The notes under the pieces were generated by a model. That model was not told the DNA's origin, searched no databases, and was given only the letters and a program-made list of their open reading frames with translations. A DNA stretch of 64,000 bases from Dermacentor variabilis (lineage: Eukaryota; Arthropoda; Arachnida; Ixodida; Ixodidae), in assembly GCF_050947875.1 (NCBI RefSeq), contig NC_134568.1, positions 208,856,845 through 208,920,844 of the forward strand, read 5' to 3'. A program made the translations under genes and the position numbers. Shown piece after piece: positions 11,564 to 24,242 of the stretch (positions within the stretch are counted from its first letter, which is position 1; the number at the start of each line of letters is the position of its first letter).

Positions 11564-12365
11564 GACAGATTTGTAACTGCGTTCGGAACATACGCAACGG
11601 CGTTGCGTACGCAGGATCGCTACGTTGTGGAAACTGCGCATGTGCAGAACGCAACACGAGCGGTCCGTGATGCTTATGCGGCCGCTGCGTACGCACGCAT
11701 CCGATTCTTGCGTGCGTACGTAGTGAGCCTTGCGTGCTGCGCTCTTGGTTCTTGTTTGTTTGGGAGAGCGTGAGACAAAGTAGTTTTGCAAAATGGCAGC
11801 GTCAAAGGCGACCAGTGGAAGGCTGTACTTTTCAATGGCCTACGATTTGGCTTTGCTGCGTGAAGTGAACGCGCAGAAGCCATTCCGGGAACCTGCACGG
11901 TGGGAATGCATAGCAAAAATAGGACATTTGTTTTTGAGAAAGCGTTAAGTGTGTGCTGTTTGCGCGAAAGGCTCGACCAGCGCTTCTGGCGCAGTTCGTC
12001 GCAATTGACCGTGCCAGCCTCAGAAATTAAGAACTCGGTTTTTATTTTTCTCGATATGATTCATGTATTTCATCCGTTTTAAAAGTTGAGTCTGTTAAAG
12101 GTATAGATATAGTTCGACGAAGCGATAAGGCGCCCACACTTTACATCACGTTATCGATATCAACAGCGTCTAGTTCGACCGACGGTTCGACGTACTGGCG
12201 GACGCGGCCAATGCGCTCCGACGCGCCCGACCTCTAACGCTCGCCCTCTTATGCATACGTAGGCATTTCGCAGTACTAAAAGCCCTAACGCGACACGCGC
12301 TCCTACGTTCCGCAAAGCACTTGCGTGCTGCGTACGTATTGTCGTGACGCAGTACTAAAACTGTC
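11564..12365 (+). mobile_element. Harbinger-like insertion in LINE A of U2
   Basis: The same 802 bp element at the same target as in U1, with the same flanking TAATA (11559-11563 and 12366-12370). It is a duplicated copy of one insertion event, not an independent insertion. Only scattered base differences from the U1 copy are visible. Confidence 0.75.
11793..11948 (+). pseudogene. Truncated Myb/SANT-like ORF, U2 copy
   Basis: Identical reading to the U1 copy: the 51-residue frame from ATG 11793 to TAA 11948, with the continuation displaced into another frame. The break predates the U1/U2 duplication. Confidence 0.5.
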
Positions 12366-15300
12366 TAATATCGCTAAATCTTGCTAATCTATCTTTTTCT
12401 CTCCAGATCTCCTCCTCCGCGTTCTCCTGACCGATGAATGTCACTCTTTGCTCAGCTCCGCAAGTAAGACCTCGAGCTTAGCGGTGTGCTACCTCGTTGA
12501 GGTTGATTGCGGGAATGCCTGGAGTCGTATGCATTGGTAATCAGAGCAATATCCTGCCGTTCTTCTCTGCGTTGGAGAATTTTGCTTCATTGACTCTGAT
12601 GATGTGTTATGCCTCAGGAGAGATCCTGCCTTTTGCATAATTTCTAATGGTCGCTTGAGAGTCGTTAATGATGTACTGAGCATTCATGGAGACCAATGCT
12701 AGTGCAATGGCCACCTCCTCTGACGTCTCGAAATGTTTGGTATTAACTGATGCGCTTGTAAGGGGTTTTTGGGTGTGATCTACGATTACTGCTACGTAGC
12801 TATTTCTGTGTGGATATTCAGCCGCGGCTACGAAGGTTGCTCTGCCGTCTGACCCAAAGCTTCGGATCATTTTCTCTCGTCTACTTTTGCGTCTGCCATC
12901 GTTGTAACCAGGATGCATGTTCTTGGGTATATTTGATAATAGGAGTTTATCACGAATTTCTCTTGTTATCGTCCTCTTTTCCCCGTAAAGATTGTTGTAA
13001 TTCATTCCTAGTTTGCTTAGTATATGGCGTCCCGTTTTGGTTTTCGTTAGTCGTTCTGCCTGAGATGTTTTTTGTGCTTCTATGAGTTCGTCCAGTGTGT
13101 TGTGGACTCCTTACTTTAACAAGAGATCTGTGTTCGTACTGATGGGAATCCTTAGTGCTAGTTCGTATGCCTTTTTTATCCGGTTGTTAATTTTAGTCTT
13201 TTCAGTTGCAAACCAATTGTGCAAGGCTGCTATGTATGTTATCGGATTGATTACGAATGACTGTATCAACCGTTTGATACTTTCTTCCTTCATCCCCTGG
13301 TGCTTGTTAGTAATTTGTTTGATTAATCTCATGGTGTGTGTTACGTTTGTGTGTAACTTATTCATGGTTTCCCCATTTGTGCCTTTGTTCTCGATTAATA
13401 GACCTATTATTTACTATTGGGATATTCCGCCCGTTCTTGGCGTGTAGCTTGATTTCCTCTTGAGCCTTGTTTCTGTCGTATCCGTTGGGAGGCCTGTACA
13501 TAAGTGTTGGGCGGTACAATAGAAGTTCAGATTTTTTCGCAGAGCATGTGAGGCCTGTTCCTATGAGGTGTTCCTCTACTGGGATAATTGCAGTCTGGAA
13601 TCTTTGTTCTATTGATCCATCGCTGCCATCAAAGGTCCAGATACTAATAAAGTCCGTATAGATTGTGTCACTGAGGGACTATATGTGATTTATTTTTCGG
13701 GGAGTCCCATCAAGACGAAATTAAGCAGCATCGAGGAGATGACAGGGCCTTGCGGCATGCCGGCCCCACCTACGTCGATCTCGGGCGATGAGAACCCTTC
13801 AACTGAGATGACTGCTTTCCTATCTGATAGGAAGCTCTTGATGTGTTTATACTTTTGTTGCACTAGTCCTATTCGTTCGATGTTTTTCAATATTCTTGCA
13901 TGCTTGGCATTATCGACAGCCTTCTTAAAATCAAGGTCAAGGTGGCCCTTGTAGAGCGCGTTTTATAATCGATTATCTGATGCTTCAGTTGAAGCATCGC
14001 ATCTTGCGTCGAAAGGTTTTTGCGAAATCCTATCATTGTATCTGAGTATATGTTATTATCCTCTAAGAAGTTATCTGCTCTGCTTAAAATTACATGCTCC
14101 ATTAATTTTCCGACGCAGGATGCTAGGGATATCGGTCTAAGGTTGTCGATCTCAAGCTTCTTACGAGGTTTTGGAATGAGCGTTATCGTCGCTTTCTTCC
14201 ACTGACCTGGCACTTCTCCCTTTACCCAACACTCGTTTACGTATTCTGTTAGTTTGGCGATCGATTCATCATCGAAGTTCCTGACAGACTTGTTGGTTAT
14301 GCCATCCAGGCCTGGGGTAAATTAGACGAAAACATAAATGCGCGGGGTGGAATTGGCGTTGCATACCGCCCACCTAATTTATGACTTGATTAGGAAACAA
14401 AGATGCCTGTGATCAATACCGTTGTGATGCTATTATAAAACCACGAAGGTGAATGCGCGAGTTCTCGTAACTAAATTGCCAGGCGTCAGTAAATCCTTCA
14501 TTCACCTCAATGAATTACTGCAAGTAACAGTTTGGGCCCCGACTTCTGGATGCGTCCATCGAATGTGGTGACGCTATCTACAAAGAGCGGAAGCCTCGGT
14601 AATTGTTGAAACTGTTGAGGGAACTCCAACTCCACATGAATTCCTCGAAATCACTTCAGAATGCTAAGAGGCACTGTCACTGGTTAGAAGGCGCATATTC
14701 AGAAGCGCGACGCCACTTGCATAAATATTCATGGTGATCATTCTCATATTTTACGGAATTTTTAAAAAACTGCCTGTTGCAGAAACAAACACATGTCAAA
14801 TGTAATTCAAACATAATTGTAGTCCTTCAGCTGGATTATTCAGAGAGGCGTACATTACCTGCAATTAAAATGGAAGCATGCACATATGCAACTAATTAAA
14901 AAAAGTCTTCGGTTAACTTCTTAATTAATTTCTTTATTGGACATAATGCAGTCTACGAATTGTAGCCGGTGAGATTTTAAGGCACATCATTTTTAAATGA
15001 TATTCCAGAGTGACACCAGAGTGGAGATAGGCACCCTCAACTTCGCCTTAAAAGTGTACTGTGGGTCCACTTCTTTTTAACAAACTCCTCTTTTATGCGC
15101 AAAATCTCGGAAGTAACTGGACGTTCATGTTTGCTGTCTCACACTTTGGCACATGATATGTCAAAATTGGCGTCCCGGAAACAGATTTCCAATCAATGCA
15201 TCTTGCAATGCCACCAGCTACAATCCGCAAATTGCAATATGTGTGGTAAAGTAAAAATAAGAAAATAATTTGTTTTTTCTTTGTTAATAATTTGAAAATG

Positions 15301-15882
15301 TGTTTTGATTTCCTGTACTAGTTATGTTCGCCTCTTGGAGAAATCCAACTCAAGAAGAAGAATTGTACTACTTGCCACACGCGATTTTTAAAAATTCCAT
15401 GAAACTAGACATAGGTAGACATTTACGCCATTTACGGAAAACACTGAATTGTAGCTGTTGCCATAATATACACACATACACGCGAAACCGCTCGAGTTCG
15501 AAGTTTTTATTGCCCTATTCGTCTTGCACATGTACAGCAGATTTATCTACGCGCAAACCAACGCCAGAATTGAGAATGCAAACGCACGTATATAAGAAGG
15601 CAACGCTGCGACCAAAGCGCCACTTGCAGAGTGCAGGACAGGGTTTTTGCAAGCAAGCACAGCTTACGCCGCGAGCCATCATTTGCGAAGAAGGCGGTCT
15701 GGAACCAACTGTCAGCGACATTTACAAGGAGGTTGGTCGGCGCTTTGATTAAAGCATGACTAAGGCGAGAATAAACGCTGTCAATAAAAATACCTGTTAA
15801 TTAAAAGAAAGCAATGTTGATTTCGCGCAAACAAAATGTGTTTCGTAATCATTTCCCTTAGGACAGGTTCTCAATTTATCAG

Positions 15883-16776
15883 TTATAAAATGTATCTATT
15901 TTTCAGTGCCTCCTGGATAAATGGCGTTTGTCTTGTGTGAGCAGCAATGCTGTGCACTCTTGTGGTGTTCGCAAAGGCACGCTCGCAAACTTCGTCTACT
16001 ACAAATGCCGCCTCCCATGTTGCAGTGTTTTTGGTCCTCCATGTGTTCTGTCAATTCTGGTTGTGCCAGTCTACCGATTGATAAGTGCAATACATGAGGT
16101 GGTGTTTGCGAGGTTGCTTTCATTGCTCTTCACGTGTTGCGTTAAGGCTAACGAGGTGTGGAGGCTGAACAAGTGTCCACTTTCGCATCCTTCGTGCGGC
16201 AGCGCTGGGAGACGGGCTGAGCGGCCCTTGCGGCGATGCGGCCAAACCCAAGCACCGAATGCCTTCGTAGATTTTCGTCGATATGGAAAGAAGCGGCGCT
16301 TTGTAGAAAGACGCGATAGGATGCGACAACCGTAGGCTCGGTTTTTCGATGCATCGATCTTTCTGTTCAATAGGTGATCTCCACTCAACCGTTCATCACA
16401 ATGAGTATGCAGTAACCATGCACTACCCAGTGGAAAGCCAAATCGCGTCGACTTCCCGGACATATTAATTATACTGCGTTAATCGCTGGCCTATATCGCG
16501 CCATTGACAACAAAAACTGACGTCACATTTTCCTACTTTTTTTGCGTTCCTCTTGACGCCCAGTGCCCCATTGTTAACGAGCAATAATTCTGCGAACAAC
16601 ACACACGCTCTCTTGTAACTTCGCATTTGTGGGCTCTGACGCTTGACAAGCATAAGATTTCTTCTTGGATGCCAAGTACTTTCATTTGTTCTGATAGCGT
16701 GTCGTGCAATGTAAAATACCCATTTGATGTCGCATGGAACGATGCGAAATATTATATGTACCGCACATCGACCCAC
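15883..16776 (-). pseudogene. C2H2 zinc-finger-like gene relic, unit U3
   Basis: The VDEVCERAF-type frame ends at TAA 15885-15883. The finger-like 130-codon frame is at 16463-16071, shortened at its C-terminal side relative to U1 by a stop. The upstream block (16776-16465) reads in a different frame from U2. Decay pattern otherwise as in U1. Confidence 0.4.
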
Positions 16777-16844
16777 GAGAATAATAAAACTACGAAGGCT
16801 TATGCGGAAAAGGAATACAAGTTAGTAGAAGGTGGAAGAATACA

Positions 16845-17497
16845 TTTATTATCTTAATCATCAGAAAGTAGAAATTTTAGAATTTTTTTTATATGTAACG
16901 ATCTAATAAACGACAAAATACACACAAAACACGTAATCTCGCAGCACGCGAAGCGTAGCGGCCCACATCTCGGTGTGTCGCGCCCACATGTCTGCATTCA
17001 ATCTCTGCTCATGTGGCCTTCCTCGCCACACCTGAGGCATTCTCGTCGTCCTCCACAGTGAGCAGTGGGACAGTCCCGGCTCATGTGGCCTCCTTGGTTG
17101 CACTCGCCTGTTCGGCAGGTAGTGCTTCTCCCTGATCTGTCACGTTCCCTATGGTCGACGTCCCCGTAGATGGTAGGGAGCTCCCCCTCATGTGGGTTTG
17201 CCTCACGCAAGCAGACCGCTCCTGCCTCCAAGGCGCCTCCTTTGGGAAGCTCCTGGCGCCAGGTAAATCCCACGGTGCCCCAACCTGCGCCTTTATAGTC
17301 GCCGTTGTCAGAGCAGAAATCCGCACAGCAGCCTAGCAAGAGACACCAGAAATTGTGACGGTAAGGGAGGCCCATCCGTTGCCTGTCTGCTTACCACAGG
17401 GCGACCGGGCGGTTGCTGCTTCTAATCCAACGTTGACTCCGCGCCCGCAACTTAATCCCGAGAAACCGGCCTTGAAATCGATCCGAATGTCAGCCAT
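16845..17497 (-). pseudogene. CCHC zinc-knuckle gene relic, unit U3
   Basis: The 103 bp exon (17497-17395) keeps ATG and donor GTAAGC. The frame 17375-16998 holds both knuckles (CNQGGHMSRDC without its first Cys, CLRCGEEGHMSRD then stop). AATAAA at 16850-16845. The upstream UTR donor is lost: the sequence there reads GAGAAAGTC instead of GAGGTAAGTC. Confidence 0.45.
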
Positions 17498-18079
17498 GAC
17501 CAAGTGTTCTTCACATCAAAGCCTTCTTTTTCTTCTTTCCCTACTTGCAAGCACCACGTGCTTCTATAACTGCTCTAGTTTCTCATGCAGGTATTACGAA
17601 ATTAACGCCTAGAGTTGTGGAATTTTGTGAGCTTTTGGTTGCCATTTTTGGTGTTGGAAGTTTCTGAAGCTGATGGTGAACACTGTTCTGTTCGTATGCG
17701 TTGTCTAGAAGAAATATATCTACTTAGATTTTTGGTACTTAGTTTGCCAGCTTGCTTTCAGAATGCAGCAGAAGTAGTGAAATACTCCTGAAGGCCGAAG
17801 GTTCATGTTACTGCGTATAATTTACGAGATAATTCTTGAATAGCCAACCCTTCCTTAGAAGAAAGTTACATCGCGCATGAAATCATTGACTTTCTCAGCA
17901 ACGACGACGAAAAAGAAACTTGAGACGAGCGGGAGCTGCAAATGTGTTAAAAACAGAAATAAAAAGCTGCGCGTGCAGGAGAAAAGCAAAGCACAATACG
18001 CAAATATCTCTGCACGAGGCAGGTGCTGCCCTCACGCGCTTAGCGAACGCCAACCAAAGGCATTGCACTTGCTCAAATG

Positions 18080-20464
18080 TGTGTGACAACTTTATTTGGA
18101 ATCCGGCGATTGGGACGACCGGGCCTGGTGCCACCTAAATGACCACTGGGAGCTGCTGCTCCCGAGCGGCCTCCATGGCTCGCTGGACGGCCCAAAGGTG
18201 GTCTTGGAGTTCTGAGCTGAGCAGCGCGGTCGACCACCGCGCCCGTAGATTTTCCAGGGAGACTGCCATTTTATCTTGATATATTTCACATCCCCACAAC
18301 ATGTGTTGAAGGGTGGCTCTAACAGACTTGCATAGCTTGCACATATCGCTCTCGTATATATCGGGGTAGAAATTTTTTTGTTGCCCGGGACTTATATAAC
18401 GTTCTGTTTGTAACCGCATCCAAGTACCGGACTCAGCTCTGTTGAGTTTAGTGTGAGGCGGTGGTAATACTCGCCTCCGATTTTGTTAGAATTTGGTAAT
18501 ATCGCTAAATCTTGTTAATCTATATTTTTCTCTCCAGATCTCCTCCTCCGCGTTCTCCTGGCCGATGGAAGTCACTCTTTGCTCAGCTCGGCGTGTAAGA
18601 CCTCGAGCTTCGCGGTGCGCTACTTCGTTGAGGTTGATTGCGGGAATGCCTGGAGTCGTATGCATTGGGAATCAGGGCAATACCCTGCCGTTCTTCTCTG
18701 CATAGGAGAATTTTGCTTCATTGACTCTGACGATGTGTTATGCCTCAGGAGAGATCCTGCCTTTTGCATAATTTCTAATGGTCGCTTGAGAATCGTTAAT
18801 GATGTACTCAGCAATCATGGAGAGCAATGCTAGTGCAATGGCTACCTCCTCTGCTGTCTCAGAATGTTTGGATTAACTGATGCGCTTGTAAGGGGTTTTC
18901 GGGTGTGATCTACGATTACTGCTACGTAACTATTTGTGTGTGGTGTTCAGCGGCGTCTACGAAGGTTGCTCTGTCGTCTGACCCAAAGCTTGGAATCATT
19001 TTCTGTCCTCTACTCTTGCGTCTGCCATCGTTGTAACCTGGATGCATGTTCTTGGGTATATTGAGTAATAGGAGATAGTCACGAATTTTTGTTGTTATCG
19101 TCCTTTTCTCCCCGTAAAGATTGTGGTAATTCATTCCTAGTTTGCTTAGTATATGGTGTCCCGTTTTCGTTTTGGTTAGTCGTTCTGCCCGACATGCTTT
19201 TTGTGCTTCTATGAGTTCCTCCAGTGTGCTGTAGAATCCTAACTTTAGCAAGAGATCCGTGCTCGTACTGATGGAAAAACCTAATGCTAGTTTGTATGCC
19301 TTTTTATAAGGTTGTTAATTTTAGTCTTTTCAGCTGCAAACCAATTGTGGAAGGCTGCTATGTATGTTATCTGATTGATTACGAATGATTGTATCAGCCG
19401 TTTGATACTTTCTTCCTTCATACCCTGGTGCTTGTTAGTGATTCGTTTGATTAATCTCATGGTGTGTGTTACCTTTGTGTCTAACTTCCTAATGGTTTCC
19501 CCATTTGCGCCTTTTTCTCGATTACTAGACCAAGTACCGTGAGTTCGCTTACTATTGGGATATACCGCCCGTTCTTGGCTTGTACCTTGATTTTCTCATC
19601 AGCATTGTTTCTGTCGTATCCGTTGGGAGGCCTGCCCATAAGTGTGGGGCGGTACAAGAGAAGTTCAGATTTATCCGTAGAGCATGTGAGGCCTGTTCCT
19701 ATGAGGTGTTCCTCTACTGGGTTACTGGCTCTACAGTCTGGAGTCGTTGTTCTATTGATCCGTCGCTGCCATCAAAGGTCCAGATACTGATATCGTCCGC
19801 ATAGATTGTGTCATTGAGGGACTATATGTAATATAATTTTTCAGGGAGTCCCATCAAAACGAGATTAAACAGCATCGGGGAGATGACAGCGCCTTGCGGC
19901 GTGCCGGCTCCCCTATGTCGATCTCGGGCGACGTGAGCCCTCCGACGGAGATGAGTGCTTTCCTATCTGATAGAAAGCTCTTGATGTAGTTATACGTCCG
20001 TTGCACTAGTCCTATTCATTCGATGTTTTTCAATATGATTGCATGCTCGGCATTATCGACAGCCTTTTTAACATCAAGGTCATGATGGCCCTTGTAGAAC
20101 GCGCTTTATAATCGATTATCTGATGCTTATGTTGAAGCATCGCATCTTGTGGTGAAAGGTTTTTGCGAAATCCTATCACTGTATCTCGGTATATGTTATT
20201 ATCCTCGAAGAATTTATCAACTCTGCTTAAAATTACATGCTCCATTAGTTTTCCGATGGTGGATGCTAGGGACATTGATCTGAGGTTGTCGATCTCCAGC
20301 TTCTTACCTTGTTTTGGAATGCGCGTTGTCGTCGCTTTCTCCCATTCAACTGGCACTTCTCCCTTTACCCGACACTCGTTTATGTATTCTGTTAGTTTGG
20401 TGATCGATTCATCATCGAAGTTCCTGACAAACTTGTTGGTTGTACCATCCGGGCCTGGGGCAGA
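18080..20464 (-). mobile_element. LINE A copy in U3, without the insertion
   Basis: Shows the native length of the truncated LINE, about 2.4 kb. The tail frame (18419-18135) has the full knuckle CKLCKSVRATLQHMLWGC. The RT start is at 20356-20030. Frames in the middle are broken by stops. AATAAA at 18096-18091. Confidence 0.85.
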
Positions 20465-22040
20465 TTAGACGAAAACATAAACACACGGCGTGGAATCGGC
20501 GTGGCATACCGCCAACTTAATTTATGACTTGATTAGGAAACAAAGCTGCCTGACATCAATGCCGTTGTGATGCTGTTATAAAACATCGACGGTGAATGCA
20601 CGATTTCTCGTAACTAAATTGCCTGGCTTGAGTGAATCCTTCATTCACTTCAATGAATTATTGCGAGTAAATGTTTAAGCCTCGACTTCTGGATGCGTTC
20701 ATCGAATATGATGTGCTATTTACAGAGAGGAAGCCTCGGTAAATGTAAGAAGCGTTCAGGCAACTCCAACTCCATATGAATTCCTAGAAATCACTTCAGA
20801 ATGCTAATAGGCACTGTCACTGGTTAGAAGGCGCATTTTCAGAAACGCGACGCCGCATACCGAAATATACGGGTGATCATTTTAAAATTTAGGAATTTTT
20901 AAAACATGTCAAATGTAATTCAAACATAATTGTAGTCCTTCATCTGGATTATTCAAAAGGCGTACATTACTGGGAATAAAAAACGAAGCATGCACATATC
21001 CTACTAATTAAGAAAAAATAATCAGTTAACTTCTTAATCAATTTGTTTATTGTACATAATGCAGTCTACGAATTGCAGCCGTTGAGATTGCAAGGCGCAT
21101 CAACTTTAAATGATATTCCAGAGCGACGCCAGTGTGGAAAGAGGCGCCCTCAACTTTGCCTTAAAAGTGTACTGTTGGTCCACTTCTATTTAAGAAACTT
21201 ATCTTTTATGCGCAAAATCTCGGAATTAACTGAACGCTCATGTTTGTTGTCTCACACTTTGCGACATGATATCTCAAAACTGGTGTCCCGGAATCTTATT
21301 TCCAATCAACGCGTCTTGCAATGCCACCGGCTACAATTTGCAAATTGCAATATGTGTGGTAAAGTAAAAATAAGAAATAATTTGTGATTTCTTTGTTAAT
21401 AATTAATTTGAAGATGTGTTTCAATTTCCTGTACTAGTTATGTCCGCCCCTTCATGAAATGCAACTCAAGAAGAAGAGTTGTGCTACTTGCCACAGGCGA
21501 TCTTTAAAAATTCCATGAAACTAGATATAGGTGGACATATACGCTATTTATGGAAAACACTGAATTGTAGCTGTTGCCATACTATACACACATACACGCA
21601 ATACCACTAGATTTCGAAGTTTTTATTGCGCTTTTCGTCTTGCACATGTACAGCAGATTTATCTTCATACAAACCAACCCTAAAATTCAGAACGCAAACG
21701 CACGCATATAAAAAAACAATGCTGCGACCCAAGCGCCATTTGCAGAGTGCTGGAGAGGGTTTTTGCAAGCAAGCGCAGCTTACGCCGCGAGCCATCATTT
21801 GCTTCTCGCAATCGCCGCATTCAAAATAGATTCACGTGTGTTGCGAAGAAAGCGGTCTAGAACCAACTTTCAGCGACATCTACACGGAGGGTGGTCGGCA
21901 TTTTGAGTAAAGCATGACTAAGGCGAGAACAAACACTGTCAATAAAAATATGTTTTAATTACAAGAAAGCAATGTTGATTTCGCGCAAACAAAACGTGTT
22001 TCCTAATCAGTTCCCTTGGGACAGGTGCTCAATTTATCAG

Positions 22041-22970
22041 TTATAAAATGTATCTATTCTTCAGTGCCTCCTGGATAAAAGGCGTTTGCCTTGTGTGAGT
22101 AGCAATGCTGTGCACTCTTGTGGCGTTCGCAAAGGTACGCTCGCAAACTTCGTCTACTACAATATGCCGTCTCCCACGTTGCCGTGTTTTTGGCCCTCCA
22201 TGTGTTCTGTGAATTGCGGTTGTGCCAGTCTACCGATTTATAAGTGCAATACTTGAGGTGGTCTTTGCGAGGTTGCTTTCATTGCTCTTCACGTGTTGCG
22301 TTAGGGCAAACGAGGTGTGGAGGCTGAACAAGTGTCCACTTTCGCATCCTTCGTGTGGCAGCGCTGGTAGACGGGCTGAGCGGCCCTTGCGGGGATGCGG
22401 CCAAACCCAAGCACCGAATGCCTTCGTCGATTTTCGTCGATATGGAAAGAAGCGGCGCTTTGTAGAAAGACGCGATAGGATGCGACATCCGTAGGCTCGG
22501 TTTTTCGATGCATCGATTTTTCTGTTCAGCAGGTGATCTCCACTAAACCGTTCATCACAATGAGTATGCAGTTACCATGCACTACCTAGTGGAAAGCCAA
22601 ATCGCGTCGACTTCCAGGACATATTAATTATACTGCGTTAATCGCAGGCCTATATCGCGCCATTGACAACAAGAAGTGACGTCACATCTTCCTACCTTTT
22701 TCTTGCGTTCCTCTTGACGCCCAGTGCCCCATTGCTAACCAGCAATAATTCTGCGAACAACACACACCCTTCCTTGTAACTTCGCATTTGTGGGCTCTGA
22801 CGCTTGACAAGCATAAGATTTCTTCTTGGATCCCAAGTACTTTCATTTGTTCTGATAGCGTGTCGTGCAATATAAAATACCCATTTGATGTCACATGGAA
22901 CGATGCGAAGTATTATATGTACCGCGCATCGACACACGAGAATAATAAAACTACGAAGGCTTATGCACAA
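22041..22970 (-). pseudogene. C2H2 zinc-finger-like gene relic, unit U4
   Basis: Has the AHKCE block (22894-22682) as in U2. The finger-like frame at about 22620-22230 has an extra in-frame stop near its start. The terminal VDEVCERAF part carries one extra base compared with U1, a change shared with U5 and U6. Confidence 0.4.
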
Positions 22971-23005
22971 AAGGAATACAAGTTAGTAGAAGGTGGAAGA
23001 ATACA

Positions 23006-23660
23006 TTTATTATCTTAATCATCAAGAAAGTAGAAATTTTAGAATTTTTTTTATATGTAACGATCTAATAAACGACAAAATACACACAAAAGACGCAATC
23101 TCACAGCACGCGAAGCGTAGCGACCCACATCTCGGTGTGTCGGGCCCACGTGTCTGCAAATCAATCTCTGCTCATGTGGCCTTCCTCGCCACACCTGAGG
23201 CATCATCGTCGTCCTCCACAGTGAGCAGTGGGACAGTCCCGGCTCATGTGGCCTTCTTGGTTGCACTCGTCTGTTCGGCCGGCGGTGCTTCTCGCTGATC
23301 TGTCACGCTCCCTATGGTCGACGTCCCCGTAGATGGTAGGGAGCTCCCCCTCATGTGGGTTTGCCTCACGCAAGCTGACCGCTCTAGCCTCGAAGGCGCC
23401 TCCGTTGGGAAGCTCCTGGCGCCAGGTAAATCCCACGGTGCCCCAACCTGCGCCTTTATAGTCGCCGTTGTCAGAGCAGAAATCCGCACAGCAGCCCAGC
23501 AAAAGACACCAGAAATTGTGACGGTAATGGAGGCCCATCCGTTGCCTGTCTGCTTACCACAGGGCGACCGGGCGGTTGCTGCTTCTAATCCAACGTTGAC
23601 TCCGCGCCCGCAACTTAATCCCGAGAAACCGGCCGTGAAATCGATCCGAATGTCAGCCAT
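23006..23660 (-). pseudogene. CCHC zinc-knuckle gene relic, unit U4
   Basis: The 103 bp exon (23660-23558) keeps ATG and GTAAGC. The knuckle frame 23538-23203 stops after GGRR as in U2. AATAAA at 23011-23006. The UTR donor is destroyed (GCATAGGAAAGTC in place of GCTGAGGTAAGTC). Confidence 0.42.
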
Positions 23661-24242
23661 GACCAAGTGTTCTTCACATCAAAGCCTTCTTTTTCTTCTT
23701 TCCCTACTTGCGAGCACCACGTGCTTCTATAACTGCTCTAGTTTCTCATGCAGGTATTACGAAATTAACGCCTCGAGTTGTGGAATTTTGTGAGCTTTTG
23801 TTAGCCATTTTCGGTGTTGGAAATTTCTGAAGCTGATGGTGAACGCTATTCTGTTCGTATGCATTGTCTAGAAAAAATATATCTAATTGGATTTTTGGCA
23901 CTTAGCTTGCCAGCTTGCTTTCAGAATGCAACAGAAGTAGTTATTCACTGCCGAAGGCCGAAGGTTCTTGTTACCGCGTATAATTTACGAGATAATTCTT
24001 GAATAGCGAACCCTTCCTTAGAAGAAAGTTACATCCCGCATGAAATCATTGACTTTCCTATGCAACGACGACGAAAACGAAACTTGAGATGAGCGGGAGC
24101 TGCAAATGTGTTAAATATAGAAAAAAAAGCTGCGTGTGCAGGAGAAAAGCAAAGAACAATACGCAAATATCTCAGCAAGAGGCAGGTGCTGCCCTCACGC
24201 GCTTGGCGAACGCCAACCAAAGGCATTGCACTTGCTCAAATG

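Larger units (their letters stand above)
7337..14317. repeat. Tandem composite unit U2
   Basis: Second full copy, 6.98 kb. It is nearly identical to U1 from about 8950 onward and shares the 802 bp insertion at the same site, so U1 and U2 separated after that insertion. Its first part, 7337 to about 8900, differs more from U1 and is nearly identical to the start of U3. The interval 7337-8939 contains no recognised gene. Confidence 0.85.
11145..14317 (-). mobile_element. LINE A copy in U2
   Basis: Same truncation and same frame breaks as in U1 (RT start 14213-13887, PQG block 13890-13690, thumb 13365-13111, RNase H side 13005-12607, tail 11791-11195). The RNase H-side frame is longer here (132 codons) because U1 has a one-base difference near 5760. 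AATAAA at 11156-11151. Confidence 0.85.
14318..20464. repeat. Tandem composite unit U3
   Basis: Third copy, 6.15 kb, shorter because it lacks the 802 bp insertion (the empty site is at about 18500). It is a mosaic: 14318 to about 15390 follows U2 closely, then from about 15398 it follows U1 (compare the tract with CATGAAACTAGACATAGG). No gene is recognised in 14318-15882. Confidence 0.85.
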